From: Triops longicaudatus
Taxonomy: Eukaryota; Arthropoda; Branchiopoda; Notostraca; Triopsidae
Assembly: GCA_022885665.1 (NCBI GenBank)
Contig: JAGQDJ010000059.1
Coordinates: forward strand, 124,001 to 188,000
Length of the DNA: 64,000 nt
Reading direction: 5' to 3'
Of this stretch, positions 25,774 to 39,000 are shown in pieces. The position numbers were made by a program, and so were the translations under genes. Under the pieces are notes generated by a model. The model had not been told where the DNA came from and ran no database searches. It saw only the letters and a program-made list of their open reading frames with translations. Position 1 is the first letter of the stretch, and each line of letters opens with the position of its first letter.

Positions 25774-26480
25774 CCTCTCTAAACCGATAACAGTATCAGT
25801 GTAGAATATCAATTTAAGGATCTACAAAGCTTTCTTGAATCACAAACGAACATAAATCGATGACGATTGACATCAACATGATAAAACAATACTTCATAGT
25901 GCAGAGCGTAACATCGAATAAGAGGGGTAGCTGGGGTAACGAAGTAATTTACAGAATGTTTTGCTCTCAGCTTTGCCCTACCTAAACAAATAATTCCATA
26001 AAAATACTTAAATTCAGAGAAAATGACTAACATTAATTATGCAGGTGTACCTCTCTAAGCCGATATTCTATACCAGGATGTTTTCTCTTATCCCCTTGGA
26101 ATTATTGATAACAAAAAACAACTTAAAATGAGTCCTGATACGGATTGCACTCCTGCTTCGCTGTAATAGCACTATTATCGGGTAAAGGCGGTAAAATTGG
26201 AAATAAAGCAACTGTTTGAAAGCTATAAGAAATACTTTCATTAATGACTGTTCCTTTGTGAAAAGTTAATCTACAGAAAACTGAAATGTACCCGCGAATA
26301 ACAGCGGTGATCGATCAAACATGTCTGCGTGCCTCTCTAAGCCGATAAGTTCGCCATTTCTACACCCTTTCTTACCCCTTACAAATACATTTACCCTTTG
26401 AATTACGACACGAGCTATATAAGACTCCCTCTTTTAACCCGACCGTAATTACTTTCCACCAATAATATCGATTTAGAGAG
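25774..26480. repeat. Recurrent CCTCTCTAAGCCGATA motif, spacing about 280 bp
   Basis: The block occurs at about 25775, 26051 and 26333 on the plus strand and inverted at about 26468 (ATCGATTTAGAGAGG). The sequence between is only weakly alike (CTTATCCCCTT versus CTTACCCCTT), so this may be a worn tandem repeat or a protein-binding motif array. Confidence 0.4.
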
Positions 26481-26629
26481 GGGCTGACAACAATGCACCC
26501 ACCTAACGACAGGTTTGGCACAGGGAACAGAAAAAAAAAATCGTAGAAATTTACGAAACTATAAAAATTTGACACTATTCTATTATAATGTAACACAACT
26601 TTAGTTTCTATTTCTTCCCATTCTAAGCT

Positions 26630-26785
26630 AGGTCAAGCTAACCTACCATAACCTGACGAGACCTAACCTAACCCTAGTTTCGATTAAATTGACCGAACTT
26701 AACTTAATCTAACACAATATAATATAATTTAACCTAAATAAAACCAACAAACTAACCTAACCAAACTTAAAACAACCTAAAATAA
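26630..26785. repeat. CCTAA-like degenerate patch
   Basis: Dense AGCTAACCTACCATAACC and GACCTAACCTAACCC words in one orientation. Confidence 0.6.
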
Positions 26786-27532
26786 TTTATTGTGAACAAA
26801 TTTCTTTCTGTTTAATCCAAGCACGCACGTATTTATAAAAACCGCCCAGAACATCGCGAAAAGAGACTGACGAAATAAACTGTCCTTTTTCGTCGTTTAC
26901 CACCGTAACTGGCTATAGAGTGTAACGATAGCGGCTTAAGTAACCAACTAACGGTCACAGGGCTCCACCAAAAAGTTAACTGCACTTCCTCCCCCCGTTC
27001 ATGTGCACATAACCATGAATTGGACGTTGCAGAACCTTCGACAACACTGGTTCATCCTCCAAGAACGGACACAGACACGAGCAGGTGCTTTGCTTTATGA
27101 CTTGGATTCATCTCTAACGGTTTTACAAGACTTTCTTTTCAATTTTGCGCACTTTTCTGTTTGGAAACCTAAAGCCTATTTTCCAGCAACTATTTTCTAC
27201 TATTTTTTAATTATACTATACTTGCAATTCATTATTCCGCACGTTCATAGCTTATATAATATCAATAATTAATACACGTGTTAACAAGTTTACTACTAAG
27301 ACCAATCCAGATTAATATGATCAAATAAAAATTTTATAATTACATTATACTATTCTGTACTTGGTACTATTTATGTTTCCCAAAATATAACATAGATTTC
27401 CTTAATAATGTAATATTGCAACTTTTTTTTTAATTCAGTAGTTCATTTCGTTTCATCAACGACGTTGCTTTAGTAGTTTAGAGCCTTTGCTTATTGCTTT
27501 TTTAAGTACGTAAACGGTACACGAAAGCTTAC

Positions 27533-27597
27533 CCGATGACAGGCATGGTCGACAAATCCAGATCGGATCCAAAAGCAATATTGTTTCTCCAAAATCC
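27533..27597 (-). CDS. Possible isolated exon (65 nt)
   Basis: Bounded by TTTTTCAG and GTAAGC on the minus strand; one frame reads FWRNNIAFGSDLDLSTMPVI. It ends with two split nucleotides, which fits the phase needed before the coiled-coil exon at 9756, but that implies a 17.8-kb intron. Another frame is also open. This is a candidate only. Confidence 0.3.
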
Positions 27598-28101
27598 CTG
27601 AAAAATGGGATTATTTCACAACCACTTCATTTCACAAGGATAGAATAGGGAAAGGCGAAAAAAAAGTTCCAATTTCGCTTTTGGGGCTTCAAGAGCGTTG
27701 CTCTAATTAGGAACTAATCACTTCACTTTCTCTGATCACTTTCTGTTCGGCAAGTTAATAAAAAAAACAATGCACTTTACCCACAAAAAGTTTGTTCACT
27801 CCACAAATGTTCTTGCTTTGGGGGTGAGAAAATTAGTTCGATACCAAAAACGGAAGCAGGACACTTGAATTTTCTCCTTTCACGACTTTTTTTACTTTTT
27901 TGTCTTTTTTTCAAGCGAAAGCCTTACTGCTCATCAACACTTTTAGGACAACATTATTCTGTTTTTTAACTGTGTGTGGGAGCTGACAAAAGGTAACGCA
28001 CTTGTGTGGGGAGCAGTATAACACATACAAACGAATAAGGACATATGATAAGAAGGGACAAATTGGGACAACACAGGTGTTCCCCTATGCTTATGCAGGA
28101 A

Positions 28102-28123
28102 CTAATACTTTTAAAAGTATTAG
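28102..28123. repeat. Perfect 22-bp palindrome
   Basis: CTAATACTTTT is followed immediately by its exact reverse complement. No spacer and no obvious element around it. Confidence 0.85.
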
Positions 28124-28297
28124 CAGCTGGCTTTTCGGGAATGAGTCACTCGCGAATATTAATTGGCATGCACAAGACTGTTTTCAGCACTTGAAAGTAG
28201 GTGAGTTAATTAATCACACGCAGCACAATAAAAGAAAACGAGCAATGTAAGCTTGTTATGGCAACAAGGAAGGACACCATACGCTTATTCCGACTGC

Positions 28298-28450
28298 GAG
28301 CGCGGTTCAACCGTTACTGAGCGGGAAGAGGAGTCAGGGAAGGTACACAGGCTGGCATGACGTCACGGAACAGTGAGCGGCACTGGCTTTGGCGTTGCGG
28401 TATGGAAGCTAGCGGAGCGAGACACCACTGCGCGCGCCAAAGGCTTGAAT
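28298..28450. promoter_or_regulatory. CpG-rich promoter-like island with CRE
   Basis: A 150-bp island with many CpGs (GCGCGCGCC, GAGCGCGG) and a perfect cAMP-response element TGACGTCA at 28358-28365. Everything around it is AT-rich. Direction is unclear; it could serve a minus-strand gene with exons at 27.5 kb and below. Confidence 0.45.
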
Positions 28451-28529
28451 TTCGGTTTTGTCAATGAAAATTTCGGATTTAGGTACTTTCCTTCTACCCC
28501 TCCCCACCACCGATTCCTAGTTTTCCCTT

Positions 28530-28745
28530 TCTAACCTAACTTACCTATTAAAAAACTAACATAACATACTTTATATAACAAAAGATAACCAAATTTAACA
28601 CATTTTGACAAATTGTAATGCATTTAATCCCCGCACGCCCATGCAAACCATTGGAAAATCAATGCAAAAGATAGGCCAGTTTGGTTAGGTTTATTTAGGC
28701 TAGGTTAGTCACATCAGGTTATGTTAGGCCTATATAATGTTCAAT
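28530..28745. repeat. CCTAA-to-TTAGG strand-switch patch
   Basis: Left part has CTAACCTAACTTACC, right part GGTTAGGTTTATTTAGGC and GGCTAGGTTAG. Same arrangement as at 50 kb but smaller. Confidence 0.6.
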
Positions 28746-31700
28746 AAGATTTACTTGTAAGTCTCTTGAAGTTTTTACCCACAGGAAGTGCTTGCGAAAC
28801 GAGCAAATCGAGGGGGGTGGGTAGAAGTACCAATCGGCTTTATTTAAGAAAAAAAAAATGCTGTGGTTAACTGACTAGGCAATCTAAGCTGTTCATTGTC
28901 GTCATAGTTGCTAAAAGGTACATCTCGCAATTTGAAAGCGTTCGCTTCGTATGTTAAGTGTAAACATGGTGTAATTAATTTGTTGAGTATTGTCTATTAA
29001 GAAATGCTAAATTATATAAAAAGGGTGAAAGAGCTGCTTAGATCCCTAGATTTGGTACATAAATATATTTATGACTAAAGAAAAAAATAAAACTACTAAA
29101 CTAAAAAATACCTTCGTAGGAAAGACACTTTCGATCACAGCAAACTTTCTGTTACGTTTTTTCTCACTGGCAAAACTTCTCCAAAAATGGGCCACGCTTT
29201 CCAAGCGTCGAGAAAGCAAGCTATCAAAAACACCGTCTAAAAATGCCTGCAAATATGACCAACCAAACCCTAGATATCACTGGCAGTGAAGAAGTCTTCT
29301 ACCGTCGTTATTCCATTTTCCCATTTTCGCGGACGAAATTTTTTAGATTAACTCTCTTTTCGCTTAAAGAAATTCGTTATTCGCGGGCCGTGCTGATCAA
29401 AATCATTGCAAATCGTAGTCTGTTTGACAGAAACTGATAGATACATTACCATTTGAAGTTTTGTAGTAAACTTCCATTTTTGTTCTTATGATGAGCGTTG
29501 TCAGAGCAAAAACAAACAGGGAAAACGACCTGGACAACATAAAAGCTGTGGTTAGTTGCTTTTAATTTGGAGCAACAATGGCATTCAACAAAATTTGATA
29601 GATGAGATACACTTAGATTACTACTAGAACAAAAAAGGTCGTTTGGAACAGTTGAAATGGCACAACGAGTCTACCGTGAGGTTTACTCAGGAACTCGATC
29701 TTATATTTTTTTATACTTACGTTTATTCAGAGAAATTTGATTTTCTAAATGTATCTAATGAGGTTATTGAAATCATTTGAACTTTAGTGGCTTAAAGAGA
29801 GTGGAACAGGAAAATATTCCAAATATTTTAAGAGGATTTATCAATTTAATAACTGCGAAGTTTCCCGTGCAGAGTAGATTTAAATACCAATTCTTTTTAA
29901 TTTTTTTATTTTTTGCGAAACCTTGGAACGCATCCCAATCTTTCAGTTGAACTTTCATTCCACATTCGCGCTTTTCTTTATTCACGGACCTTTTACGAAA
30001 CATATCACCCGCAAATAGGGAGCTTTGACTGTAATTCCCTCGACAAAAACTGTTGATTATTTGTGGAGCAACATGTTTTAAACTAAACGGTAGCTCCGCG
30101 GGTAGTTTAACCGAGACTAAGTCTTCGGTCTTCTGTGCTTTATTTCTCTAGTCTTACGACCGTAGACACCAAATGTAGGTGAATACTTGCTCGTATTACA
30201 CGAAAAGAGTTGAACCTTACAGTCCTGTTAGCTTCTTTCAACTGCCTTCGTACAAGACGCGCAACGCTTGCCTCGTGTTTGCTTTCAGTTACCAATGTAA
30301 AGAGAGAGAACGTTAAAGCGTAAAGAAAGGGGAAAGACACAAATAAGAAGGGAGGATACAGCGAGCGCTTCAAGATTCAACTAGCGCTAACTTCTAACCC
30401 ATAGGATTGATACTTAGGGCAACAAAGGGAGGTAAGAAAACGATGGACTCCTCTGAAATTCAAAACACTGAACAAATTTCATCCCTATCGGGAATAATTT
30501 GACTACACCAGGTACGACATGTTAGTGTGCAGACTAAGACTTGATCTTTCTCATAAACTAAAAAAAAATGTTTTAAAAATAACTAACGTCACCACCTAGA
30601 TTCGCATAGATTAAACGTGAAGCGTATCTAGATTTCATTGTTGGTCTTTCTGATGCTCAGGATTGCAAAATTTTGGACTTAGCAGGCTTTTTACAGAGGC
30701 ATCTTTAGTTTAAAAAAAAAAATTGAAAACAAACTTTCCTTCACAAACGAGAAAGCATCACAGATCACACGAATTTAGGCTCCTTTCCAAAATGTGGTGA
30801 TCTATAAGTTGTAAATAGGAGCACGCAACCTTTTGTTCCTCATCAGTGTTTTCTGCAATGTGCAACATCCCTACAAAGATATACAATAGACGACTACTTC
30901 TGCAAGGAAATCTAAGGTAGGGCCAAATTAGGATTATGCATAATTTTTGTAAGCCATTTTATTATCGGCCGGGCTGCTGAAAAATTTCAAATCTCACAGA
31001 GGTCCATGGTACCAAAAAAGAGTTAGACAAAGTGTAGAAAATAGGTTGGTGAATATATCCTCCAAAGATTCGCTGCAAATTCAGTGTAATGTTTGGAACG
31101 AGATTTTAACGTTACAAATTGATCATTTGTACGCTTTGTACTGAGCCATATTTACAGTGACGAACGCATTGTAGAAAACGACTTAGCAACGCCGCGCTCT
31201 ACCTAAATTTCATGACTTTGACCATAGACAAAAGCAGAGCTGGCCCGCCAGTAAGAAAGTGAACTTGTGCATTGACAGATGACTTATTGAGTATGACACG
31301 GCGCATGTGCACCAAGTTATTCGAATTCGAAAGTTCACTTCTAGAAGCTCATCGACTTCTGAAAGTGCAGTTCGGAGACATCAGTTGCTGCTGTCGAAAA
31401 AAAAAGCGAGGAAAAAACACTGCGGTTCCGTTTACAAATTTTTCGCGCAGGTTTTCTTCACAAATCACACAAGGCTACGGTGGCTCTCATGGGCGAATAA
31501 CACAAGAGACAGGCCAGATCAAATGACGAAACTAGCTCGATGTTTTAGTGATATTCTCCGACAGTAATGTAAAGGACAATTTAGTTTAGTTCATTTTTTA
31601 AGAGATTCTTGCAAATTATGGATTTACAAATGTGCAAAATGGAGCTAAATTTTCACATTTTTTCGACCAAATATTTCTAAAAATTGGGTTTCGACATGTT

Positions 31701-32093
31701 CGAGATTATTTTTGAAACGAACTTTCAAACAAAACAGGATTGCAATCCGACAACTGGTTTTTCAGTCATGACCTGATTAGTTTTTGCTAATTTTATATTC
31801 TCGCGACGTAAAATCATTCAGTGGCGTGAGGAAGCAATGGAAAAATGCATTCAGCTTGCAATGCCACCTATAGGACTGCGTGGTCCCAGCTCAGGTGCAC
31901 CTTAACAATGTAGTATTGCGAAAACTAGTTTTTTCTTGACACATTACCGCTTACACTGTTTGTCTCCCGCATAAGTAACACTTTTTCTAACGTTTCCTTT
32001 CTCTTTTTGTTTTCATACTATCGCGCTTGCAATTTTGTGCGGAAGAAAAGATACAAATACCGAAGGCCAAGGAAAAGATTCCGTTCATCGAGA
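28746..32093. other. Mostly empty spacer 3' of the cadherin gene
   Basis: Apart from the weak exon candidate at 30221-30281 nothing convincing was seen. Two overlapping plus-strand frames at 31272-31567 have no recognisable domain. Confidence 0.4.
30221..30281 (-). CDS. Possible isolated exon (61 nt), helical peptide
   Basis: Minus strand, donor GTAAGG, acceptor after CTGAAAG without a strong pyrimidine tract. Reads KHEASVARLVRRQLKEANRT and ends in phase 0, compatible with the candidate exon at 27597. It could be a further upstream exon of the coiled-coil gene, or chance. Confidence 0.22.
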
Positions 32094-32099
32094 TTTATT
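32094..32099 (-). terminator. Candidate polyadenylation signal of the cadherin gene
   Basis: An AATAAA hexamer on the minus strand lies about 260 nt downstream of the cadherin stop codon. No competing hexamer was checked exhaustively, so the true cleavage site is unproven. Confidence 0.4.
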
Positions 32100-32356
32100 C
32101 TACCTTCTGTAGTTAACTTTTTCGGGAGTAAATTAATAAAAGTTGTTGAAAACTTTTTCATTACAAAGGGACGTATTTGTATTATAAGCTTTATATATAT
32201 ACGCGTTTACAAAATGTAAAATTACAGCGACAATGACAAGTTGGGTAGGTTGACAACGACAGGATTATGGAGAGATGGCAGCACAGTTCAGCTTTTCTTT
32301 TCTCCTTCACAAGGAAACGAGCACCATTTTTCTTTCTTTTCTCCCTAAACCAGAAG

Positions 32357-33095
32357 TTATAACACTGTACTGGTTTCGATAGTAACTTCTTCCAAGAAAG
32401 CGAAAGTTGGCGAATGGTTGTAATTGAGTCGCCCAGGTCGTTGCCGAAAGATGACATTCTCATTGGTGGCGCTAGTAGCAATGGCTTCGGTTTCATCCTC
32501 GGACCTATACATCAAATACCTAAGTAAGTTTTCTTGTTTAGAACCGAATTTACAATCCATTCCGAAAGATTACATTCTCAGCAAAGGGAATCTTTACTTA
32601 ACTAGAAAATAAGAAAGTTAGACAGTAATAAAGTAAAAAAATGACGCAAGAAAAGTAATAAAAAATCAGAGGTGAAAATACTGTAAAAAGAGAAATGGAG
32701 GGAAATTTAGAAAAAGAATTTATGTTCGTGACTTACTCGTGATATAGTGGATTGGTGGTGGGTTCTGGCGATTCAATTTCTTTCAGAAAGTCAGGCCTGA
32801 CAAACTGCGATTGCCCAATCAAACTCGACGTCCTTACAGTCGTTTCTTGAGAACTTTCCGACCCAAATGGACTCTTGTGCACTAAAAGTTTACCCGAAAC
32901 GTGCAGTTAAGCATCAGTTGCGATACTGAACGGAAAAACGGAGGGAGCAAAAAGGTAACAGCACTCACTTGGTGAACTACGGACCGTACCATAACTGTCC
33001 GCAACCGTAAAAACGTGGTTTCTTGCACTGAAATCCAGCTTTAAATCATCGTACGAATCCGTGTCTTCTCCGTTATTCAAATTCATGGCCAACAC
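32357..33095 (-). CDS. Cad99C: Cadherin exons 27-29: cytoplasmic tail with C-terminal PDZ ligand
   Basis: Exons 32969-33095, 32737-32881 and 32357-32519 encode residues 1427-1570. The tail is Ser/Thr/acidic rich, contains a short NPLYHE motif and ends in T-S-T-V-L, a class I PDZ ligand (Thr at -2, Leu at 0). PCDH15, CDH23 and Cad99C also end in PDZ ligands, which bind harmonin- or NHERF-type scaffolds. All three phases join without a frame break. The stop codon TAA is at 32359-32357. Confidence 0.88.
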
Positions 33096-36000
33096 CTATT
33101 TCGACAGTAAGAAAGACAGCTGCTATTTATTTAACGAATAATTCGTTACGATTTCGATGCACTCTATTAGATTCGAGGAAGAGGACGCATTTCCTAAGGA
33201 CATTCTCTAACATTCGCTGCGCATGATTTTCAACCGTAAATAAAGATCGAAAAATCACTCACATGGAAAGAATAACAGAAAAGTAACATATTTTTTAGAA
33301 ATTAACGCATGAAATAAAAAGGGAAAAAACACTGAGAAAAGATGACGTGTCATGTCTGTTTCAAGTTAACTCAGTTATTCTGGGATTAAGTTGGTTAATT
33401 TCGGTTATGTTACGTTAGTTTAGGCAAGTTTGGATAGATTAATCTGACCAGGTGATGTTAAGTTAGATTAGTTAGCTTTGGCTTCGTTCCATTAATTATT
33501 TACGGTTATTTTAGTAAGGTTGCACTGGCTATATGTCAACTCCTTCTCTGTCTTTTTTTACATGTATTCTGATTTTTAAGTGATTTTTCCTTGTTATTAA
33601 CAAACTACTGAAACATATGTAATTTTTGGATGTGAGAGTCGTAATTAATTAACGTACCTGCGTCTCGTACTGTTTAGGACTGACTTGGACCCCGGAAGAC
33701 TGATTAAAACCGAACGTTGGGATGACAAACAACCGCTCCATGCGTTCTTTCGACTTTTTGTATCTGAATACATTTAAATATTATGCAAATAAATAAACAA
33801 TCGTATCGAATATTTCGAAGGGAAAATATTTTTAAAAATCCTCACTTCTTCCATACTGCGCAAATAAATATTGTTCCAATAATGCCGATGACGACAATGA
33901 CAACCGCAACAGCGATTAAGACACTCGGAAATCCGCTCCACTCAGCTTCTGTCAGTACACGGCCTGTGCGAGTTGGCGCTAGTGTCGGTAAAACACTCAA
34001 AGGCTCGCGAATGTCAGCGACGCTTAATTTCAAGGTTTGAGCGACATTGGAAATAATATCACTCGTTGACGATACAGACAATAAAGAACTGGAAAATAAA
34101 CAAAAAAACATAATTATAAATGGCGAAATATTTCAAGCCACGCCATCCATGAAATTAGTGTAAGTTACACCACGCGTTACCCGACGTCATTTTTGTAGTT
34201 TCTTGTACTGGCATTATAAGCGTTTCAAACGCTGCCTTAACATGTTTAAATGATTAGCCCTTTCTTTTTTATACATATACATTTTCTTCAGGGATTGACT
34301 GTTGAATACAATACGTCGAAACGATACATAGATGGCGTGGATCTTCAACAAAGAATGCGTGGAAGATGGATTACCTGACGATCTTGGGATGGCTGCGTGA
34401 CATGATAGTTTCCGTGACCGGATCAATGCAGTAGAAAACGATATCCGTTCCGGAATTGTCACTGCCGAGCGAATTATTGTCGGACAAGTAACGGTGTCGT
34501 TCCATACGCTCGATGCGAACAATCAACCGTGTCTGATTTTGCAAAGCTTGAATAATACGTGACCTGTAATTTCGTACAATTTCAGGAGGCGTGTGACGTA
34601 ACACCATCACAATCTCATTAGTTTTGCCCAGCAAATTTACCTACGAAAACGAAATAAAACAAAACTCATTAAGAATAGCTACTAAAAATTTTCTTAAAAT
34701 ATATGTAATTTGAATTGGGCGAAATGCTCTTACTATGACAGGAACAGACGCTTCGCGATATCCTTTCACTTCGCCGGGATTGTCACGCACTTTGGCAGTT
34801 AACCTAATGGGCCACGAGTGGTTAGCAACGCCCACTAGGCTTTTTTCGGCTTGAACGACGCCAGAGTTCTGGTTGATGCTGAAGTAACCATCTAGGTCGT
34901 AATCTGTTGCAAAAAGGGCGTATTCTAATTGGCCAAACTTGCCACTGTCCGAATCTTTCGCCTATAACGAAAATAAATAGCCAATACATAAATGAATAAA
35001 AAGAATGTGAAAAAAATGAAAAAAATATGTAAGCTATTTACAATCGGTAAAGAATAAAGAACAATGGTCATCAGGCATTACGGTATTATAAGTAAATTGT
35101 TAAGTACACGGAATTAATCTACGAAAATCGTGTCAATTTTCTTTTGCTAAAACGAAATACAAAGGCATAACAGAAAGCGAACTAAAATTAAATGAAATGT
35201 GGAAAAATGAAAAAGTGAAATTTAAGAATTCAACGTACGTACCTGTATATGAGCAAACGGAGTTAAAATCTCAGTTTCAGGTTTCACGACTAAGAATATA
35301 CGTTCGCCGGTGAATTGACTCTCTGGAGACGGGAAAACAAACTGCGGTGTGACGTCATTCACGTCTAGTACTTTGATATCAATCTAAATCATAGAAAAGG
35401 TGTTATTTTACAAAAATCCTTTTTTAAAGATAAGCTTAATTTATTTTTATTATCTAATTTATTTCTTTATCCGTTATTACTCTTGTGGATGATTTGCCTT
35501 TGTCTGTCATTTCCGTTAAGGTGTCGAAACGGACTACAAGGCTGTAAGTCGTTTTGTTCTCGAAATCCAACGCTTCTCTCTTCAACCGGAGTTCGCAGTT
35601 TTGTTCCGCGTTGCTCTCCACGTAAAATAAATCTAAGAGCAGGTCGACAATGAGTCATTAATGTATTAAGTAAGAAATTGTTATAAAACCTTCTTCGTTG
35701 CCAGAGGTAATTTCGCAAGAAAACGGTATAGGCATTCGCGGTTTGTGAATTACTGTCATTTCCTTGACCAAAGTTTTGGCAAACGCATCTTCTGAAATCG
35801 CAGTGGTGTAAAACTGATCCGAAAACGCCATTCTTGGCACTGAAGACGGCATATGGATGGTCCTGTCAACGTAAATGACAATCGGAAGTGTGGACGCCAT
35901 TCGTGGCTCGCCTAAATCAAACGCCCGTACCTCCACCTATAGAGTAGTAATAGATATTTACGAGATTAAGTTCTATTATTCGCCGCTGAACGCTAGGAAA

Positions 36001-39000
36001 ACTATCTTACGGTGTATTCCGTATCGAATTCTTTGCGCAGGTCGTCCTTGGTTTGTAAAATACCCGAATCCGGATGAACGGCAAAATATTGTGTCGCTTT
36101 TCCGCGGCCAATGATTTCGTATTTCACCTATATAATAAAAATCATGAAAATACCTGAAAAAAAAAGACTAAAGAAACAATAAACAAACACTACGTATAAA
36201 GTAGATCGTTACTCAAACAAAAATTGTGTTATAAAAATGAAATACAAAAAGATCTTTTTTTAGTGTTGCAAGTTGAGATACTGAAATAAACAAACGAATA
36301 AACAAAATAAAATTTAAAGTACTACGAAACAATACGAAATAATATGAAACATGTACTACGAACAAAGTAAAACAACTCAAAAGTTCAATATTCAAACCAA
36401 AGGACGATTAAAGTGTACTAAAATAGGCTAATAACTAAAGTACTAACACGGCACCATATTCGACTTTACAAAGTGCTAAATTTTAAGCAAGATTTTAAGT
36501 AAAAAAGAAACTGAATTCGAGATTTTGTTCAAGAAATATGATCGAACTAATTCACTGTAGGTGGGACCAATTGAAATTACTTGATTGGCTGGCGCTGTTC
36601 CGTCAGCATCTAACGCAATAAGTGTCGTTACCACGTGTCCGACCGACACGGAATCCTGCAAGCGAATTGATCTTGTATTGGTAGTAAAAACGGGCGCGTG
36701 GTCATTCTTGTCCTACAAAAAGTAACAAAAAGCCACGAGTTTAATATCTCATTCGTTAACAAAATCTTGAAAGTTGAACGTTAAACAATTTAGTAAATTC
36801 ATTTGTTAATACGAAACTATTCTTAATTAATTAGACAAAGTTTCAGAATAGCTTTGATTATTTCAAACGTACGTATTTTCAGTCGCTATTTTTAAATAAT
36901 TTGAAGCAATTTTTTTAATACATTTTTTTCTAAAATTAAAAACATTCTTTTGAAATTCTCTGGCCTTACTTGCACGTTTACAACGACGGTAGTAACCGTC
37001 CCGGGACCGTTTCCATTGTTTTCTAATGTTCCAACCACTAAAACGTGCTGGCTTTCTTGTTCGAAGTCTAATCCGTTCCGAGTTCGAATAATTCCCGTCT
37101 GTGGATCGATGCTAAACTTTTCTGTGGCTCCTCGTTTGATGACATAAGTAATCGCTGGTTTCAAATCCAAATCTTCAGCCTAGGTTTAATACAGAACATT
37201 AATAAACAACTGAATAAAAGTAAAAAATAAAAAGCAACGCAAATAAATCAAGATCAATTTTAGAGTATAAGACTATGTGATTTTGTAAGCGAATTTTGCC
37301 TCCTCAGTTTTTGCGTTCATTACCTGTACTTGTGTGACGTATGTCAATGGTTGGTTTTCAGCGACAACGACTTCCTGCCTTAGTTTGCGGAAGATCGGTA
37401 CTTCGTCTGAAACATCTACTACTGAAATGGTGACAGTGGCTGTTGAAATACGAGGTGGTGAGCCGCCATCTTTGGCTGTTACTAAAACCGTGTGAACCTA
37501 AAAAGAAAAAGTAATGTCAAACAAAAATTCTCCACTCAACTTTGACTTCAAGCGCTATAACTTAAATCTAAGACTTAACATCAGAACTTCTTCAAAATAT
37601 GTTCATGAAATTATAGAACATTAAAACTTCGGTTCAAAACGAAAACAGTGAAATATAGTTCGTAAAAAATCTTGCAAACAGAGAGATTAATTGGTGCAAA
37701 AATAAAGCGCGTTGTTTGAACGTGATTTATGGTTGGGAATTACGTTAAACCTTTAGCTCAAAACGAAAACGGCTGAAATTATCTCTCAAAAATTCGACGA
37801 ATCCAGAGCAAAAATTGTAAGGAAAATAAGATAAGCTGTGTTTGGACGCGGCTTAAAGTAAAATTTGGTTCAAAGCGAAACCTTTTGTCTTTCGTAGTCC
37901 AACGGCGTTCTTGTACGTATTTCTCCCGAATTACTGTCGATTTGGAAGAGTGAATCGTCTGCGAGAGAGTAAGTGACACGTCCGTTTAAGTCGATATCAG
38001 CATCCATTGCCTAAATAAACCAATTAATTTAATTCTATTTATTTACTTCTGTTATGCGAAATATTTTCTTATGCTTACATGGATTCTGCCGACGTATCGT
38101 GTTACGTCACCTTCACGGACGTTAAAAACATAGGGAGTATCAACGAATTCCGGGTTACGATCATTGATGTCTGTGATTCTGACATTCACTGTTGCGGTTG
38201 AAATCTTTCCACCCTGATCTTCCGCACGAACGACCTGGATTAAAAAAAAGTCATTTAAATTCATTCAAATGAAATTTCGAGCTTTGTTTAACAAATGCTC
38301 GAACTTACTAAAGTATATCGACTACGTTCTTCGCGATCAACTAACTGCGACAAGCTAAGTATTCCTGTCAGTGCATCGAGCTTAAAACGTTGGGATTCGT
38401 TGCCTTCCAAAATCGAGTATGTCACTGCTTCTCCTTCGGGATCGTGTGCCTGAAATTGAATTTAATAAAAAAATTCAGGGCTACTTTTATCCACACATTG
38501 ATTAAACTAAGCTTTCAAAGCAAATGCAAGCTGGAATGTACATTACCTGAACAGTTAGGACAGTTGCTCCTAGAGGCGCTCCTTCACTGATTTGGGCGTC
38601 GTAGATATTTTGAGTAAAAACTGGAGCTTTCATATTCGGACCATTTAGAACCATAACTTGCAACGCATTTTGTGAATATCTTCCGCCCCCGTCTGTTGCC
38701 TATTTTAAAATCGTTGACAAACATTAGATACAGCACATTAAGCATTACATTGAGTTTACATCACTGACGAGGATATAATTAATGCTAGAACAAAAAAGTG
38801 TGTTTTTGTCGTTTCTCTTGCCGCTTTCGGATAATTTGTGAGAAAAAATAGAACAACTTTCTGAGCTCTGTTGCAATACCGTTACACAATCGAATACGCT
38901 ACCAAGTTCTTAGCTCGTTCAGTTATACAACACAGGTATAGGTTTGTACGCGAACTAGAAATTTTATGAAAAAATAAGAAATACTACTATTAAAAAAACT

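Noticed and set aside
36554..36580. Longer version of cadherin exon 18 ending at GTGAAT
   Set aside because: It would leave one extra nucleotide and break the frame into exon 19; the GTAATT donor gives a clean PANQ-VKYEI join.
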